NCBI GenBank assembly: GCA_002336475.1
Contig: DDCX01000030.1
Coordinates: 38,351 to 62,684, forward strand
Length of the DNA stretch: 24,334 bases
Reading direction: 5' to 3'
Origin: Flavobacteriales bacterium UBA1995
Lineage (GTDB): Bacteria > Bacteroidota > Bacteroidia > Flavobacteriales_D > Sanyastnellaceae
The notes under the pieces: model-generated
What the model saw: only the letters and a program-made list of their open reading frames with translations
What the model was told of the DNA's origin: nothing
The model's database searches: none
Translations under genes and position numbers: made by a program
Part shown: piece after piece, positions 1-7,664 of the stretch
Layout: every line of letters starts with the position of its first letter
Numbering within the stretch: the stretch's first letter is position 1

Positions 1-359
1 TCCACTTCAACATCTTCATCTTCACCGCCCATGCGGGCATGGTCTAACAAGCCTTGAACCATCTCATCCAATCTGGTTGAAGATGACGTTAACCAATCGC
101 AGATCTGCTGTCGCTCTTCGTGCTGATCGGTTTTAGTGCATGCCAGCATCCGCGCACAACTGCTGATGTTTCTCAAAGGCTCTTTGAGGTCATGCGCCAC
201 CACCATGGCGAACTTCTTCCAATGCAATTCGTCGTGGACCTCGCAATGTGCAAACTGCAGTCCTCCATTGGGGGCGTTGATGACTCTGGGCTGGATCTTC
301 ATGCAGAAATGTGCTTCGACGGTGAATCTACTTCCAGCAATAGTCCGCCGCTCAAACAT
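1..359 (-). CDS. Sensor histidine kinase, partial (N-terminal part with H-box; continues past left edge)
   Basis: Reading the minus strand from an ATG at 359 gives an open frame to the window edge. About 55-60 residues in is a clear HisKA dimerisation/phosphoacceptor helix with the H-box VVAHDLKEPLRNI; its His is the predicted autophosphorylation site. A second helix (RLDEMVQGLLDHARMG) completes the four-helix-bundle hairpin. The HATPase_c domain must lie outside the window. The stretch before the H-box (FTVEAHFCMKIQPRV...CEVHDELHWKKF) resembles the end of a PAS/PAC module, but an in-frame TAG about 50 bases upstream of the ATG leaves no room for a full PAS domain. A GTG at 371 is an alternative start. 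No transmembrane helix is seen, so the kinase is probably soluble. HDLKEPL is the H-box type seen in phytochrome-like and Bacteroidota kinases. The family call is firm; the signal sensed is unknown. Confidence 0.88.
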   Translation of the reverse strand, partial: MFERRTIAGSRFTVEAHFCMKIQPRVINAPNGGLQFAHCEVHDELHWKKFAMVVAHDLKEPLRNISSCARMLACTKTDQHEERQQICDWLTSSSTRLDEMVQGLLDHARMGGEDEDVEV

Positions 360-577
360 GTTTTTAAGCACGGGAAAACCAGAAGTGAAACCCTAATCAA
401 ACTCACTGGTTCACAACATCATGGCCCCATAATCTCTCGCATTCCGTTTCCGGAGCGAGATTGCTCCTACACGCCACAATGGCGGACAGGGAAAGCCGCG
501 TTCATCAAAGGCAGACCTTTTGCCCCCTTAAAGACACCGAAACCGCAACATTCACAGCGTTTTCGCGTAATCAATCT

Positions 578-1432
578 ATGAGAATGAAGCGCACGTATGA
601 CACCTTGGTCATCGAAGGAGGAAGCCTTAGGTGCGCTTTCACTGCAGGCGTGCTCGATACATTTTCTGTGGTGCGGTTCAACCGATTCAAGCGCTACTAT
701 GCGGTTTCAGCTGGCACGATGGCCCTGACCTCTTTTCTTTCAGGGCAGCGCAAGCACTTCATCGATGTGGCTTGCCACATGGTGGAGAACGGCGATTTTA
801 TTCGATTTAGCGACGCCTTTAAACAGGAGGGGTTGATGAACCTGGCCCACTTGTTTGACCACGTGCGACGTCACCGACCCTTGGATATAAAAGCTGCCGC
901 CTCAGCCGCTAAGGCCAAAGAGGTACGCATGGTGACCACGGATTTCGAAACAGGACGCCCTCTTTATTTGAAGCCGAAAGTAGACGACTGGCTCAGGATC
1001 ATGTGGGCCTCTTCTACTCTACCCATGGTGACCCGAGGCAAAATCAAAGTGCGCAACCAATGGATGTTTGACGGCGGCATTTCCGATGCCCTTCCCTTGC
1101 AAGCGGCCATTGACGGTGGTGGAAAAAACATCCTGGTTATTCGCACCCGCCCTTCTGGAGAGCACATCGCGAAAGGTTGGATGGACACGTTTGCCACCTA
1201 TTGGTACCGAGAAAACCCTGCCATTGTAGACCTATACAACCACGGCCATACCTATTACAACGATGACGTTGACCGCCTGGTTTCAGGAGGTGAGGGTCGG
1301 GTGAGTTGGGAAGAAATCGCCCCCTTAAAACCGCTCCGGTCCGACGGCTACCGCATCAATGCTGGCCAACTGATTCAAGATTACCACCATGGCATGGAAC
1401 GGGCATTGGATTGGCTGGAACCACGGATCTGA
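578..1432 (+). CDS. Patatin-like phospholipase (YjjU-type) with altered active-site motifs
   Basis: This is a 284-aa soluble protein. An upstream ATG at 461 would add 39 unrelated residues; I chose 578 because the conserved fold starts at once with TYDTLVIEGGSLRCAFTAGVLD. It follows the patatin/RssA-YjjU layout: an oxyanion-type loop (EGGSLRC, residues 13-19), the nucleophile elbow (AVSAGTM, Ser44) and the catalytic Asp in DGG (165-167). TGRPLYL and the STLPMVT segment are also typical. Family members hydrolyse acyl esters of lipids with a Ser-Asp dyad. The oddities are that the usual GGGxRG loop reads GGSLRC and that GxSxG reads AVSAG, so the first Gly of the elbow is Ala. The dyad itself is intact, so reduced or altered activity is possible but not shown. 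No signal peptide is seen. The gene stands alone, diverging from the histidine kinase. Confidence 0.85.
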   Translation: MRMKRTYDTLVIEGGSLRCAFTAGVLDTFSVVRFNRFKRYYAVSAGTMALTSFLSGQRKHFIDVACHMVENGDFIRFSDAFKQEGLMNLAHLFDHVRRHRPLDIKAAASAAKAKEVRMVTTDFETGRPLYLKPKVDDWLRIMWASSTLPMVTRGKIKVRNQWMFDGGISDALPLQAAIDGGGKNILVIRTRPSGEHIAKGWMDTFATYWYRENPAIVDLYNHGHTYYNDDVDRLVSGGEGRVSWEEIAPLKPLRSDGYRINAGQLIQDYHHGMERALDWLEPRI

Positions 1433-1488
1433 ATCCATCAGAAATCAACAATTGGTGCCCCTGCTTCCAACTTGAGTGCTGTGGTTTG

Positions 1489-1515
1489 GAATCGCGTCTA
1501 ACTTTGCGGCGATTC
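1489..1515 (+). promoter_or_regulatory. Bacteroidota-type promoter with inverted repeat around the -7 box
   Basis: TAACTTTG at 1499-1506 is an exact match to the Bacteroidota -7 consensus TAnnTTTG, 25 bases before the ATG at 1532. A TTG at 1472-1474 could serve as the -33 element, although the 24-base spacing is a little long. A perfect 7-bp inverted repeat, GAATCGC (1489-1495) and GCGATTC (1509-1515), brackets the -7 box with a 13-base spacer, which is the geometry of a repressor operator. The regulator is unknown and no regulator gene is adjacent. Confidence is good for the promoter and lower for the operator role. Confidence 0.55.
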
Positions 1516-1531
1516 ACTCTAGCCCAACATC

Positions 1532-2416
1532 ATGCGCAAGCTGTTCACTTTGGCCCTCTTGGCCGCCTCCTCTACCGCCCTGTTCGCTCAGTGCGATGCC
1601 CTTTTCATCTCCGAATACATCGAGGGATGGTCCAACAACAAAGCCATCGAGGTTTACAACCCGACGGGTTCAGAAATCGACATGTCTGATTTCCGGATTG
1701 AGCGTTATTCCAACGGTGCAACAGCAGCGGAAGAAAACCAAAAAGTAGTCCTCAGCGGCACCATCCAACCCAACGATGTGCTCGTTTATGTCCTCGACAA
1801 GCAAGACCCTGATGGGGTAGACTTCGAAGCTCCCGTTTGGGATGAGCTGGCCGAAAAAGCCGACATCTGGCTTTGCCCAGTTTATGAAGAAAACAACGCG
1901 ATGTACTTCAACGGCAACGACGCCTTGGTACTCCGCCAAATCTCCACCAACGCCGTCATGGACATCTTCGGTGTTATCGGAGAAGATCCTGGCTCTGCCG
2001 GCTGGGACGAAGTGACCCAAAACCACACCCTCGTGCGCCGCCCGGAAGTCACCTCAGGCGACGTCGCGGCAACCGATGAATTCGACGTTCTCGCTGTGTG
2101 GGACTCTCTGCTCGTCAACACATTTGATGAACTTGGTCAGCACGTTTGCGACTGTGTCGTTTCTGTTGAGGAAGAAGGACGCGATGGATTCAAGGTTTTC
2201 CCGAACCCCACCGCTGGCAACGTTTTCATCACCATGGCAACACCCATGCGTGCTTTGGTGGTGCGCAACATGGCAGGCTTGGAAGTTCGCCGCATCGGTG
2301 CCAATGGAGCGGTCCGCACAGAACTGGACCTCACAAACCTTGCTGAAGGCACGTACTTCGTAGAAGTGCAGCTCACCGATGGTTCAGTGCGTCACCGCAA
2401 GGTGGTCAAGCACTGA
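1532..2416 (+). CDS. Secreted lamin-tail-domain protein with T9SS C-terminal sorting domain
   Basis: This 294-aa protein has a signal peptide (MRKLFTLALLAASSTALFAQ, cleavage near residue 19-20). A lamin-tail domain (LTD) follows at about 22-170. It opens with LFISEYIEGWSNNKAIEVYN, the form common in extracellular nucleases and related secreted proteins, and ends near NHTLVRRPEVTSGD. A Cys pair (CDC, 206-208) precedes the C-terminal T9SS type A sorting domain (FKVFPNPTAGN at about 220-230, ending RHRKVVKH). LTDs are Ig-like beta folds thought to act as binding or targeting modules; no catalytic site is visible here. It is the first gene of a four-gene operon, 22 bases before the TonB receptor start, so it may be a surface binding protein for the same substrate. 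The domain calls are firm and the role is inferred. Confidence 0.85.
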   Translation: MRKLFTLALLAASSTALFAQCDALFISEYIEGWSNNKAIEVYNPTGSEIDMSDFRIERYSNGATAAEENQKVVLSGTIQPNDVLVYVLDKQDPDGVDFEAPVWDELAEKADIWLCPVYEENNAMYFNGNDALVLRQISTNAVMDIFGVIGEDPGSAGWDEVTQNHTLVRRPEVTSGDVAATDEFDVLAVWDSLLVNTFDELGQHVCDCVVSVEEEGRDGFKVFPNPTAGNVFITMATPMRALVVRNMAGLEVRRIGANGAVRTELDLTNLAEGTYFVEVQLTDGSVRHRKVVKH

Positions 2417-2438
2417 TCGCACTGCGAATTTCGCGACC

Positions 2439-5400
2439 ATGAAGTCTTTTATCGCACTGGCCCTCGCCATAGGCATGGGCATGCTGTCTGTTGTCTTCGG
2501 CCAAAACTGCACTGTTTCAGGTGTGGTCTCTGACGGATTCACAGGCGAAGCCCTCATCGGGGCTTATGTCAAATCAGGTGATGCCATCGCTCCGACGGAC
2601 ATCGATGGTCGCTATGAATTGAGTCTGCCGCAAGGCACACAGACCATTGTCTTTTCTTACATCGGGTACGAACCCTTGCAAAGAGAGGTGCAACTGATCG
2701 GTAGCGAGAAGACGGTAAACGTGAAGCTGGAGTCGTTGGTCCTTTCCGCAGCCGTTGTGGCAGCGGACTTGGCCATTGACCGCAAGACCCCAGTGGCCTT
2801 TACCAATGTCTTGCCCGCTCAGATTCAAGAGGAGCTGGCTGGAAGAGACTTGCCCCTTATCCTGAACTCCACTCCCGGCGTCTACGCCACACAACAAGGT
2901 GGGGGTGACGGAGATGCGCGGGTGACCATCCGGGGTTTTGACCAGACCAATTTGGCGGTCATGGTAGACGGCGTCCCCATGAATGACATGGAAAACGGCT
3001 GGGTCTACTGGAGCAACTGGGCCGGACTTGACTTGGTGGTGCGCACCACGCAAGTCCAGCGTGGCCTAGGTTCCAGTAAGCTGGCCATCCCCTCTGTAGG
3101 TGGTACCATCAACATCCTTACTGGGGGTGACGAACGCGGCAATGGAAGCTTGACTTTCCTTTCTGAAGTGGGCAACTACGGCTACTACCGAAACAGCCTC
3201 GCTGGGGTGTTTGGGAGCCGAGAGAAAGGCTTTCTGCACTTTGTTGGGTCTTACAAGACCAACCAGGGCTTCGCTTCAGGCCTCGAGTCCGAGACATATT
3301 CTTACTACCTCAAAGGCCGCAAAACCATCGGCAACCACAACGTGAGCTTTACCACCTTCGGTGCCCCACAGCGCCACGGCCAGCGTTCCTTTCAGATGCA
3401 GGTGCACGAGTTTGACGCCAATCTCGCCCAAGAGCTCACCACCTCTGAAGGGCAGGATGAATTGCAAGGCATCCTCGATGGAGCGGATGAAAACGACTTG
3501 GTGTCCATGGGCCGCGGCTTCAATGAGTTCATGGTGAACTATGACGAGGTGTACTACAACTACAATGAGGCGACGGGACAGATTGACACCACCTTTGGTG
3601 CATCTCGACGCTACAACTCTCGGCAGAACTATTACTTCAAGCCCATTTTCACCGTTCGGGACGTCTGGGCAATGACCGAAAAAAGCACGCTGACCACCAC
3701 GGCATATGCCAGTTTTGGAACCGGTGGAGGCGAGGCATTGGCGAGCACGCCCGGTACCCGATTGGCCGACGGCACGATTGACCTGCAACCCACATGGAAC
3801 AGCCACCAGCTGTTTGAGTTTGGCCCCAATGGCTTGAATGTCGACGCCAACGGCGAGCGCAAAGGCTCGAACTTCATTCGCGTCGCCCACAACGATCACC
3901 GCTGGTATGGCGCCCTGTCCAACTACACCAACCAACTCAAGGACGAATTGAGCTTCAGTGCAGGTGTAGACGTTCGGCATTACACCGGCAGCCACTACCG
4001 CACCATTGGCGACATGTTTGGGGCAGATTACTACGATGCCCCTGACGATCGGCGCGACCAGAATGCCGATTTCGACGCTCCTTTGCGCGAGGGAGACCGC
4101 TACTTCTATTCCGATGACGGCCAGGTGGGCTGGGGAGGTTCTTACGTTCAGTTGGAATGGGACAAGCTCAACTACAGCGCCTTCGTCAACGTTTCGGGCG
4201 CCCAGAGTTGGTACCGGGGCATCGATTACTTCAGGCCCCGTGTGGTGACCCTCGAAGGCACCACCTATGAAGTGCGTTCAACGGATGAGTGGCGCGTTTT
4301 GGGGGACAGTGATTGGTCCGAAGGTGCTCTGGCAGACGGCACCGTATTGACCGCAGCACACCCCGGACTGGAGACTTACGCCACGGATTGGGAACGGCTC
4401 AGCAGCTACACCGTAAAAGCGGGTGGCAACTACAACATCAACGAATGGACCAGCGCTTACACCAACCTCGGTTATTTGAGCCGTGCTCCGCTGTTCAACT
4501 CGGTGTTCGACATCAACAACAACCTGATTGAGGGCTATGAAAACCAATATGTCAAGGCTGTTGAAGTTGGGCTGAAGTACGCCAAAGACCGTTTTGCCTC
4601 GAACATCAACGCCTACAGAACGGGTTGGGAAAACAAAGCCATCAACCGATTCTACAGCGTTTCCGGCCTCTGGCAAGATGACAATCTGAGCGTCTACTCT
4701 GACACATCGACCACTGCAGGCCAACAAGATTTGCTGGTTCTGGCACAGGATGACCGCCTAATTGAGGACGTCGACTGGGCCAATGAAGCTTCCACCATCG
4801 TGGAGCAGGCCGACCGCAACCTTGGTTACAATCTGCTCAATGCCGATGCCGTCCACTCCGGTATCGAATGGGACTTCGCTTACGACGTGAGCTCCAAGCT
4901 CGATGTGCAGGGTGTCTTTTCATGGGGGAATTGGCGCTGGACCAGCAACGAGCGCGTCGATCTGATCAACAATGCAGACAACGGCTTCATTACCCGGAAC
5001 GACAATGGCGCTCGGGCAGACACCCTCGTTAACCTGAACGGTGTCAAGGTGGGAGATGCGGCCCAACGCCAAATCAGCGCAGCGGTCAGCTACCGTCCGA
5101 AGCGCGGAACTTACTTCTCTGTGCGCAGCACTTGGTTCTGGCAACATTATGCGGACTTCTCTCCCGGAGACGTCATCACCGAGGGCGAACCCAAGGATGT
5201 TTGGGTCACTCCTGGCTATAACCTGATCAACTTCAATGCAGGCACGACGTTTGACATCTCGGACAATGCCTTGCTTCGCTTGCGTCTGAGCGTGACCAAC
5301 CTGCTCGATGAGCTGTTCATCGCCGATGCGCGGAACAACTCTCAATACGCACCCAACCCCTACGGCCCGCAAGGTGGCAGTGGACAAGCCGAAGTCTTTG

Positions 5401-5468
5401 TCGGCCCACCACGCATGATCCGCGTCAGCGCGGTTCTCGAACTCAAAGGACTCCAAAACCGACCATGA
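2439..5468 (+). CDS. TonB-dependent outer-membrane receptor
   Basis: This 1009-aa receptor starts at the ATG at 2439, which is followed directly by a signal peptide (MKSFIALALAIGMGMLSVVFGQ). An earlier in-frame ATG at 2379 overlaps the upstream gene and adds a non-signal leader. A CarboxypepD_reg-like domain (about 25-105, with FSYIGYEPLQ) is followed by the plug (about 115-228: LILNSTPGVYATQQGGG, ARVTIRGFD, MVDGVPMND, VQRGLGSSKLAIPSVGGTINI) and a long TonB-dependent beta-barrel to the C-terminus. Such receptors import ligands through the outer membrane with TonB/ExbBD energy. It is not a clear SusC type, and no SusD-like partner lies beside it. The stop codon overlaps the start of the next gene (ATGA, 4 bases), so the two are translationally coupled. 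The ligand is unknown; the neighbours suggest a product of phosphodiester cleavage. Confidence 0.93.
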   Translation: MKSFIALALAIGMGMLSVVFGQNCTVSGVVSDGFTGEALIGAYVKSGDAIAPTDIDGRYELSLPQGTQTIVFSYIGYEPLQREVQLIGSEKTVNVKLESLVLSAAVVAADLAIDRKTPVAFTNVLPAQIQEELAGRDLPLILNSTPGVYATQQGGGDGDARVTIRGFDQTNLAVMVDGVPMNDMENGWVYWSNWAGLDLVVRTTQVQRGLGSSKLAIPSVGGTINILTGGDERGNGSLTFLSEVGNYGYYRNSLAGVFGSREKGFLHFVGSYKTNQGFASGLESETYSYYLKGRKTIGNHNVSFTTFGAPQRHGQRSFQMQVHEFDANLAQELTTSEGQDELQGILDGADENDLVSMGRGFNEFMVNYDEVYYNYNEATGQIDTTFGASRRYNSRQNYYFKPIFTVRDVWAMTEKSTLTTTAYASFGTGGGEALASTPGTRLADGTIDLQPTWNSHQLFEFGPNGLNVDANGERKGSNFIRVAHNDHRWYGALSNYTNQLKDELSFSAGVDVRHYTGSHYRTIGDMFGADYYDAPDDRRDQNADFDAPLREGDRYFYSDDGQVGWGGSYVQLEWDKLNYSAFVNVSGAQSWYRGIDYFRPRVVTLEGTTYEVRSTDEWRVLGDSDWSEGALADGTVLTAAHPGLETYATDWERLSSYTVKAGGNYNINEWTSAYTNLGYLSRAPLFNSVFDINNNLIEGYENQYVKAVEVGLKYAKDRFASNINAYRTGWENKAINRFYSVSGLWQDDNLSVYSDTSTTAGQQDLLVLAQDDRLIEDVDWANEASTIVEQADRNLGYNLLNADAVHSGIEWDFAYDVSSKLDVQGVFSWGNWRWTSNERVDLINNADNGFITRNDNGARADTLVNLNGVKVGDAAQRQISAAVSYRPKRGTYFSVRSTWFWQHYADFSPGDVITEGEPKDVWVTPGYNLINFNAGTTFDISDNALLRLRLSVTNLLDELFIADARNNSQYAPNPYGPQGGSGQAEVFVGPPRMIRVSAVLELKGLQNRP

Positions 5469-7663
5469 CCATGAACCGTTTCTTCCTCTTCGCTGGGATC
5501 TGCTTCTTCTCGGCCTCTTCCCTTGTTGCGCAGGACAACATCCTCGACATGCGCGAGAACTACAACATCGGCGACGTCGTGACGGTCACCGGTGTGGTCA
5601 CCAGTGACGACAATCTAGGCTCCGTGCGCTATCTGCAGGACGCTACGGCTGGCATTGCACTGTATCCCGGTGCAGACTGGTCCGCTTGGGACGCTGACCC
5701 CGTCATCGGAGACTCTTTGACCGTAACAGGCGAGATCACGGAATACAACGGGCTGCTAGAAGTGGGACCCAACCTGACAGCGGTCACCTTTGAAGGCACC
5801 GGTACGGTGCCCACTCCCCAAGTTGTTTCAGCCTCGGGCTTGAATGAAGGGCTGGAAGGTGAATTGGTGCGTGTCAATGGCGTGACCTTCCCCATGGCGG
5901 GCCAAGAAATCATCGGAAACGACACTTACGATTTCACATCGGATGGCGAGACTGGCCTCATTTATGTGCGCACCAGCAACAGCCTCGTAGGGGAGATCCT
6001 CACGGGATGCGCGGTCGACCTCATCGGCATCGTTTCGCAGTTCTCCTTTGACGGCTTCGGCGGTTACCAATTGCTTCCCCGCGGACCGGTGGACCTCATC
6101 CCCGCTTCTGGCATTTGCTACACCTCACCCGTGGTCCAGTCCAACATGAGCACCACCGGTTTCACCCTGTCATGGTCCACAGACCTCGCTTCGGACGGTG
6201 TGGTCGAATATGGATTGACCGAGGCACTGGGCATGACCGCAAGCAGCGCTTCTGGCACCACAGATCACAGTGCCGATTTGACAGGTCTGGAGGCAGGCCA
6301 GATTTATTACGCCAGGGCCATCTCCACCTTGCCCGACGGCGAAAGTGCCGCCTCTCCCATCCGTTCATACGCCACCGTGTCTGCTTCCTCAGGCGATATC
6401 CATGTCTACTTCAATGGTGCCGTGGACGTTTCTGTGGCCACTGAAGAAGAGGCCCTGTCTCTGGGAACGGACATGAACGATACCGTGGCTGCATGGATCA
6501 CTTCCGCACAATACACTTTGGATGTAGCCGCCTACAACTTCAACGATCAAACCCTGGAGGACGCGTTTGAAACAGCCGCGAACAATGGGGTCCAAATCCG
6601 TTGGATTTACGAAGGACAGAATGCCAATGTGGGCCTGAACAACCTCCCTGAATCGGTGGTCACACACCCCCGAACCGATGGCGAAGGAAGCGGCATGCAC
6701 AACAAGTTTATCGTGGGCGATGCTGAGTACACCGAACAGGCATTCGTACTCACGGGATCTACCAACTTGACAACGGGCAACCTCGTTCAGGACCTCAACA
6801 ACGCGATTGTCTTCGAAGACCAGAGCCTGGCCCGAGCCTATACCATGGAATTCAACGAGATGTGGGGCTCTGATGGCATGACACCCGATGCTGGAAACGC
6901 GAAATTTGGCGCCGACAAATCTTGGAACACGCCCGTAAACTTCATCGTGGGTGGTTCTCCGGTTGAACTGTATTTCTCTCCCTCTGATGGCACGACCAAT
7001 GCCATCAAAGAGCAGATTGAAGCTGCGGATTCCGAGTTTGAGTTCGCGGTACTGGCTTTTACCCGTGACGACCTCGGTGATGCGATTGCCGCATTGGGCC
7101 AGAGCTTCTTTGTGAACCCCATCGGTGGCATTGAGCAGGTCAATACCACAGGCAGTGAGTACGACAACCTGCTGGCCAATGGCGTGCAGGTGTACCACCA
7201 CAACATCAGCAATGATTTGCACCACAAGTATGCCATTGTGGACCACGCTTCTCCCGCCAATGACCCTGTGGTCATTACCGGTTCTCACAACTGGTCTTCT
7301 TCTGCGGAGAACGTCAACGACGAGAACACCGTGATTGTGCATGACGCCCGCGTCGCCAACCTGTATCACCAGGAGTTTCGGGGCATCCTCATCGCTTTGG
7401 GTGTGATCCAATCGGTGGAAGACCATGCGGGCGATGCGCAGTGCTTGCTCTACCCCAACCCCACCCGTGGTGCCCTCAATGTGGCATGGATGGGCACAGC
7501 TGCTCCCGAAGACCTCGTGTTGCGCGACCTGTCTGGACGTGTGGTCATGCAATCTCCATTGACCATGGGAACGACCCAAATCTCAACGGCCGGTCTGGCT
7601 CCGGGCGTCTACCTCGCCTCAGTGGGAATCGACGGCACCGCATCGCGCATTGTTGTAGAATAA
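5465..7663 (+). CDS. Secreted phospholipase D/nuclease-like protein (OB-like, FN3, two HKD halves, T9SS sorting domain)
   Basis: This 732-aa exported protein has a signal peptide (residues 1-22). An OB-fold-like region of the YhcR/DUF5689 kind spans about 30-210 (GDVVTVTGVVTSDD...YLQDATAGIALY), followed by an FN3-like region (about 219-305). Two PLD-like domains come next. Half one has HNKFIVGD (His412, Lys414, Asp419) with GSTN at 431-434; half two has HHKYAIVD (His586, Lys588, Asp593) with GSHNW at 606-610. The full pair of HxKxxxxD motifs predicts an intact phosphodiesterase site formed within one chain. The C-terminus is a T9SS sorting domain (LLYPNPTRGA, about 661-670). PLD-family enzymes cleave phospholipids or nucleic acids through a phosphohistidine. 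The OB-like region and the LTD protein in the operon favour nucleic acid, but this is inferred. The start overlaps the receptor stop by 4 bases. Confidence 0.88.
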   Translation: MTMNRFFLFAGICFFSASSLVAQDNILDMRENYNIGDVVTVTGVVTSDDNLGSVRYLQDATAGIALYPGADWSAWDADPVIGDSLTVTGEITEYNGLLEVGPNLTAVTFEGTGTVPTPQVVSASGLNEGLEGELVRVNGVTFPMAGQEIIGNDTYDFTSDGETGLIYVRTSNSLVGEILTGCAVDLIGIVSQFSFDGFGGYQLLPRGPVDLIPASGICYTSPVVQSNMSTTGFTLSWSTDLASDGVVEYGLTEALGMTASSASGTTDHSADLTGLEAGQIYYARAISTLPDGESAASPIRSYATVSASSGDIHVYFNGAVDVSVATEEEALSLGTDMNDTVAAWITSAQYTLDVAAYNFNDQTLEDAFETAANNGVQIRWIYEGQNANVGLNNLPESVVTHPRTDGEGSGMHNKFIVGDAEYTEQAFVLTGSTNLTTGNLVQDLNNAIVFEDQSLARAYTMEFNEMWGSDGMTPDAGNAKFGADKSWNTPVNFIVGGSPVELYFSPSDGTTNAIKEQIEAADSEFEFAVLAFTRDDLGDAIAALGQSFFVNPIGGIEQVNTTGSEYDNLLANGVQVYHHNISNDLHHKYAIVDHASPANDPVVITGSHNWSSSAENVNDENTVIVHDARVANLYHQEFRGILIALGVIQSVEDHAGDAQCLLYPNPTRGALNVAWMGTAAPEDLVLRDLSGRVVMQSPLTMGTTQISTAGLAPGVYLASVGIDGTASRIVVE

Positions 7664-7664
7664 C

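Noticed and set aside
461..577. An upstream in-frame extension of the patatin gene (39 codons).
   Set aside because: The extension does not resemble the family; homology begins at the ATG at 578.
2379..2438. An upstream start for the TonB receptor.
   Set aside because: It overlaps the LTD gene and would bury the signal peptide.
6389..7579. A 396-codon open frame antisense to the PLD-like gene.
   Set aside because: It shows no recognisable domain and lies fully under a gene with complete catalytic motifs.
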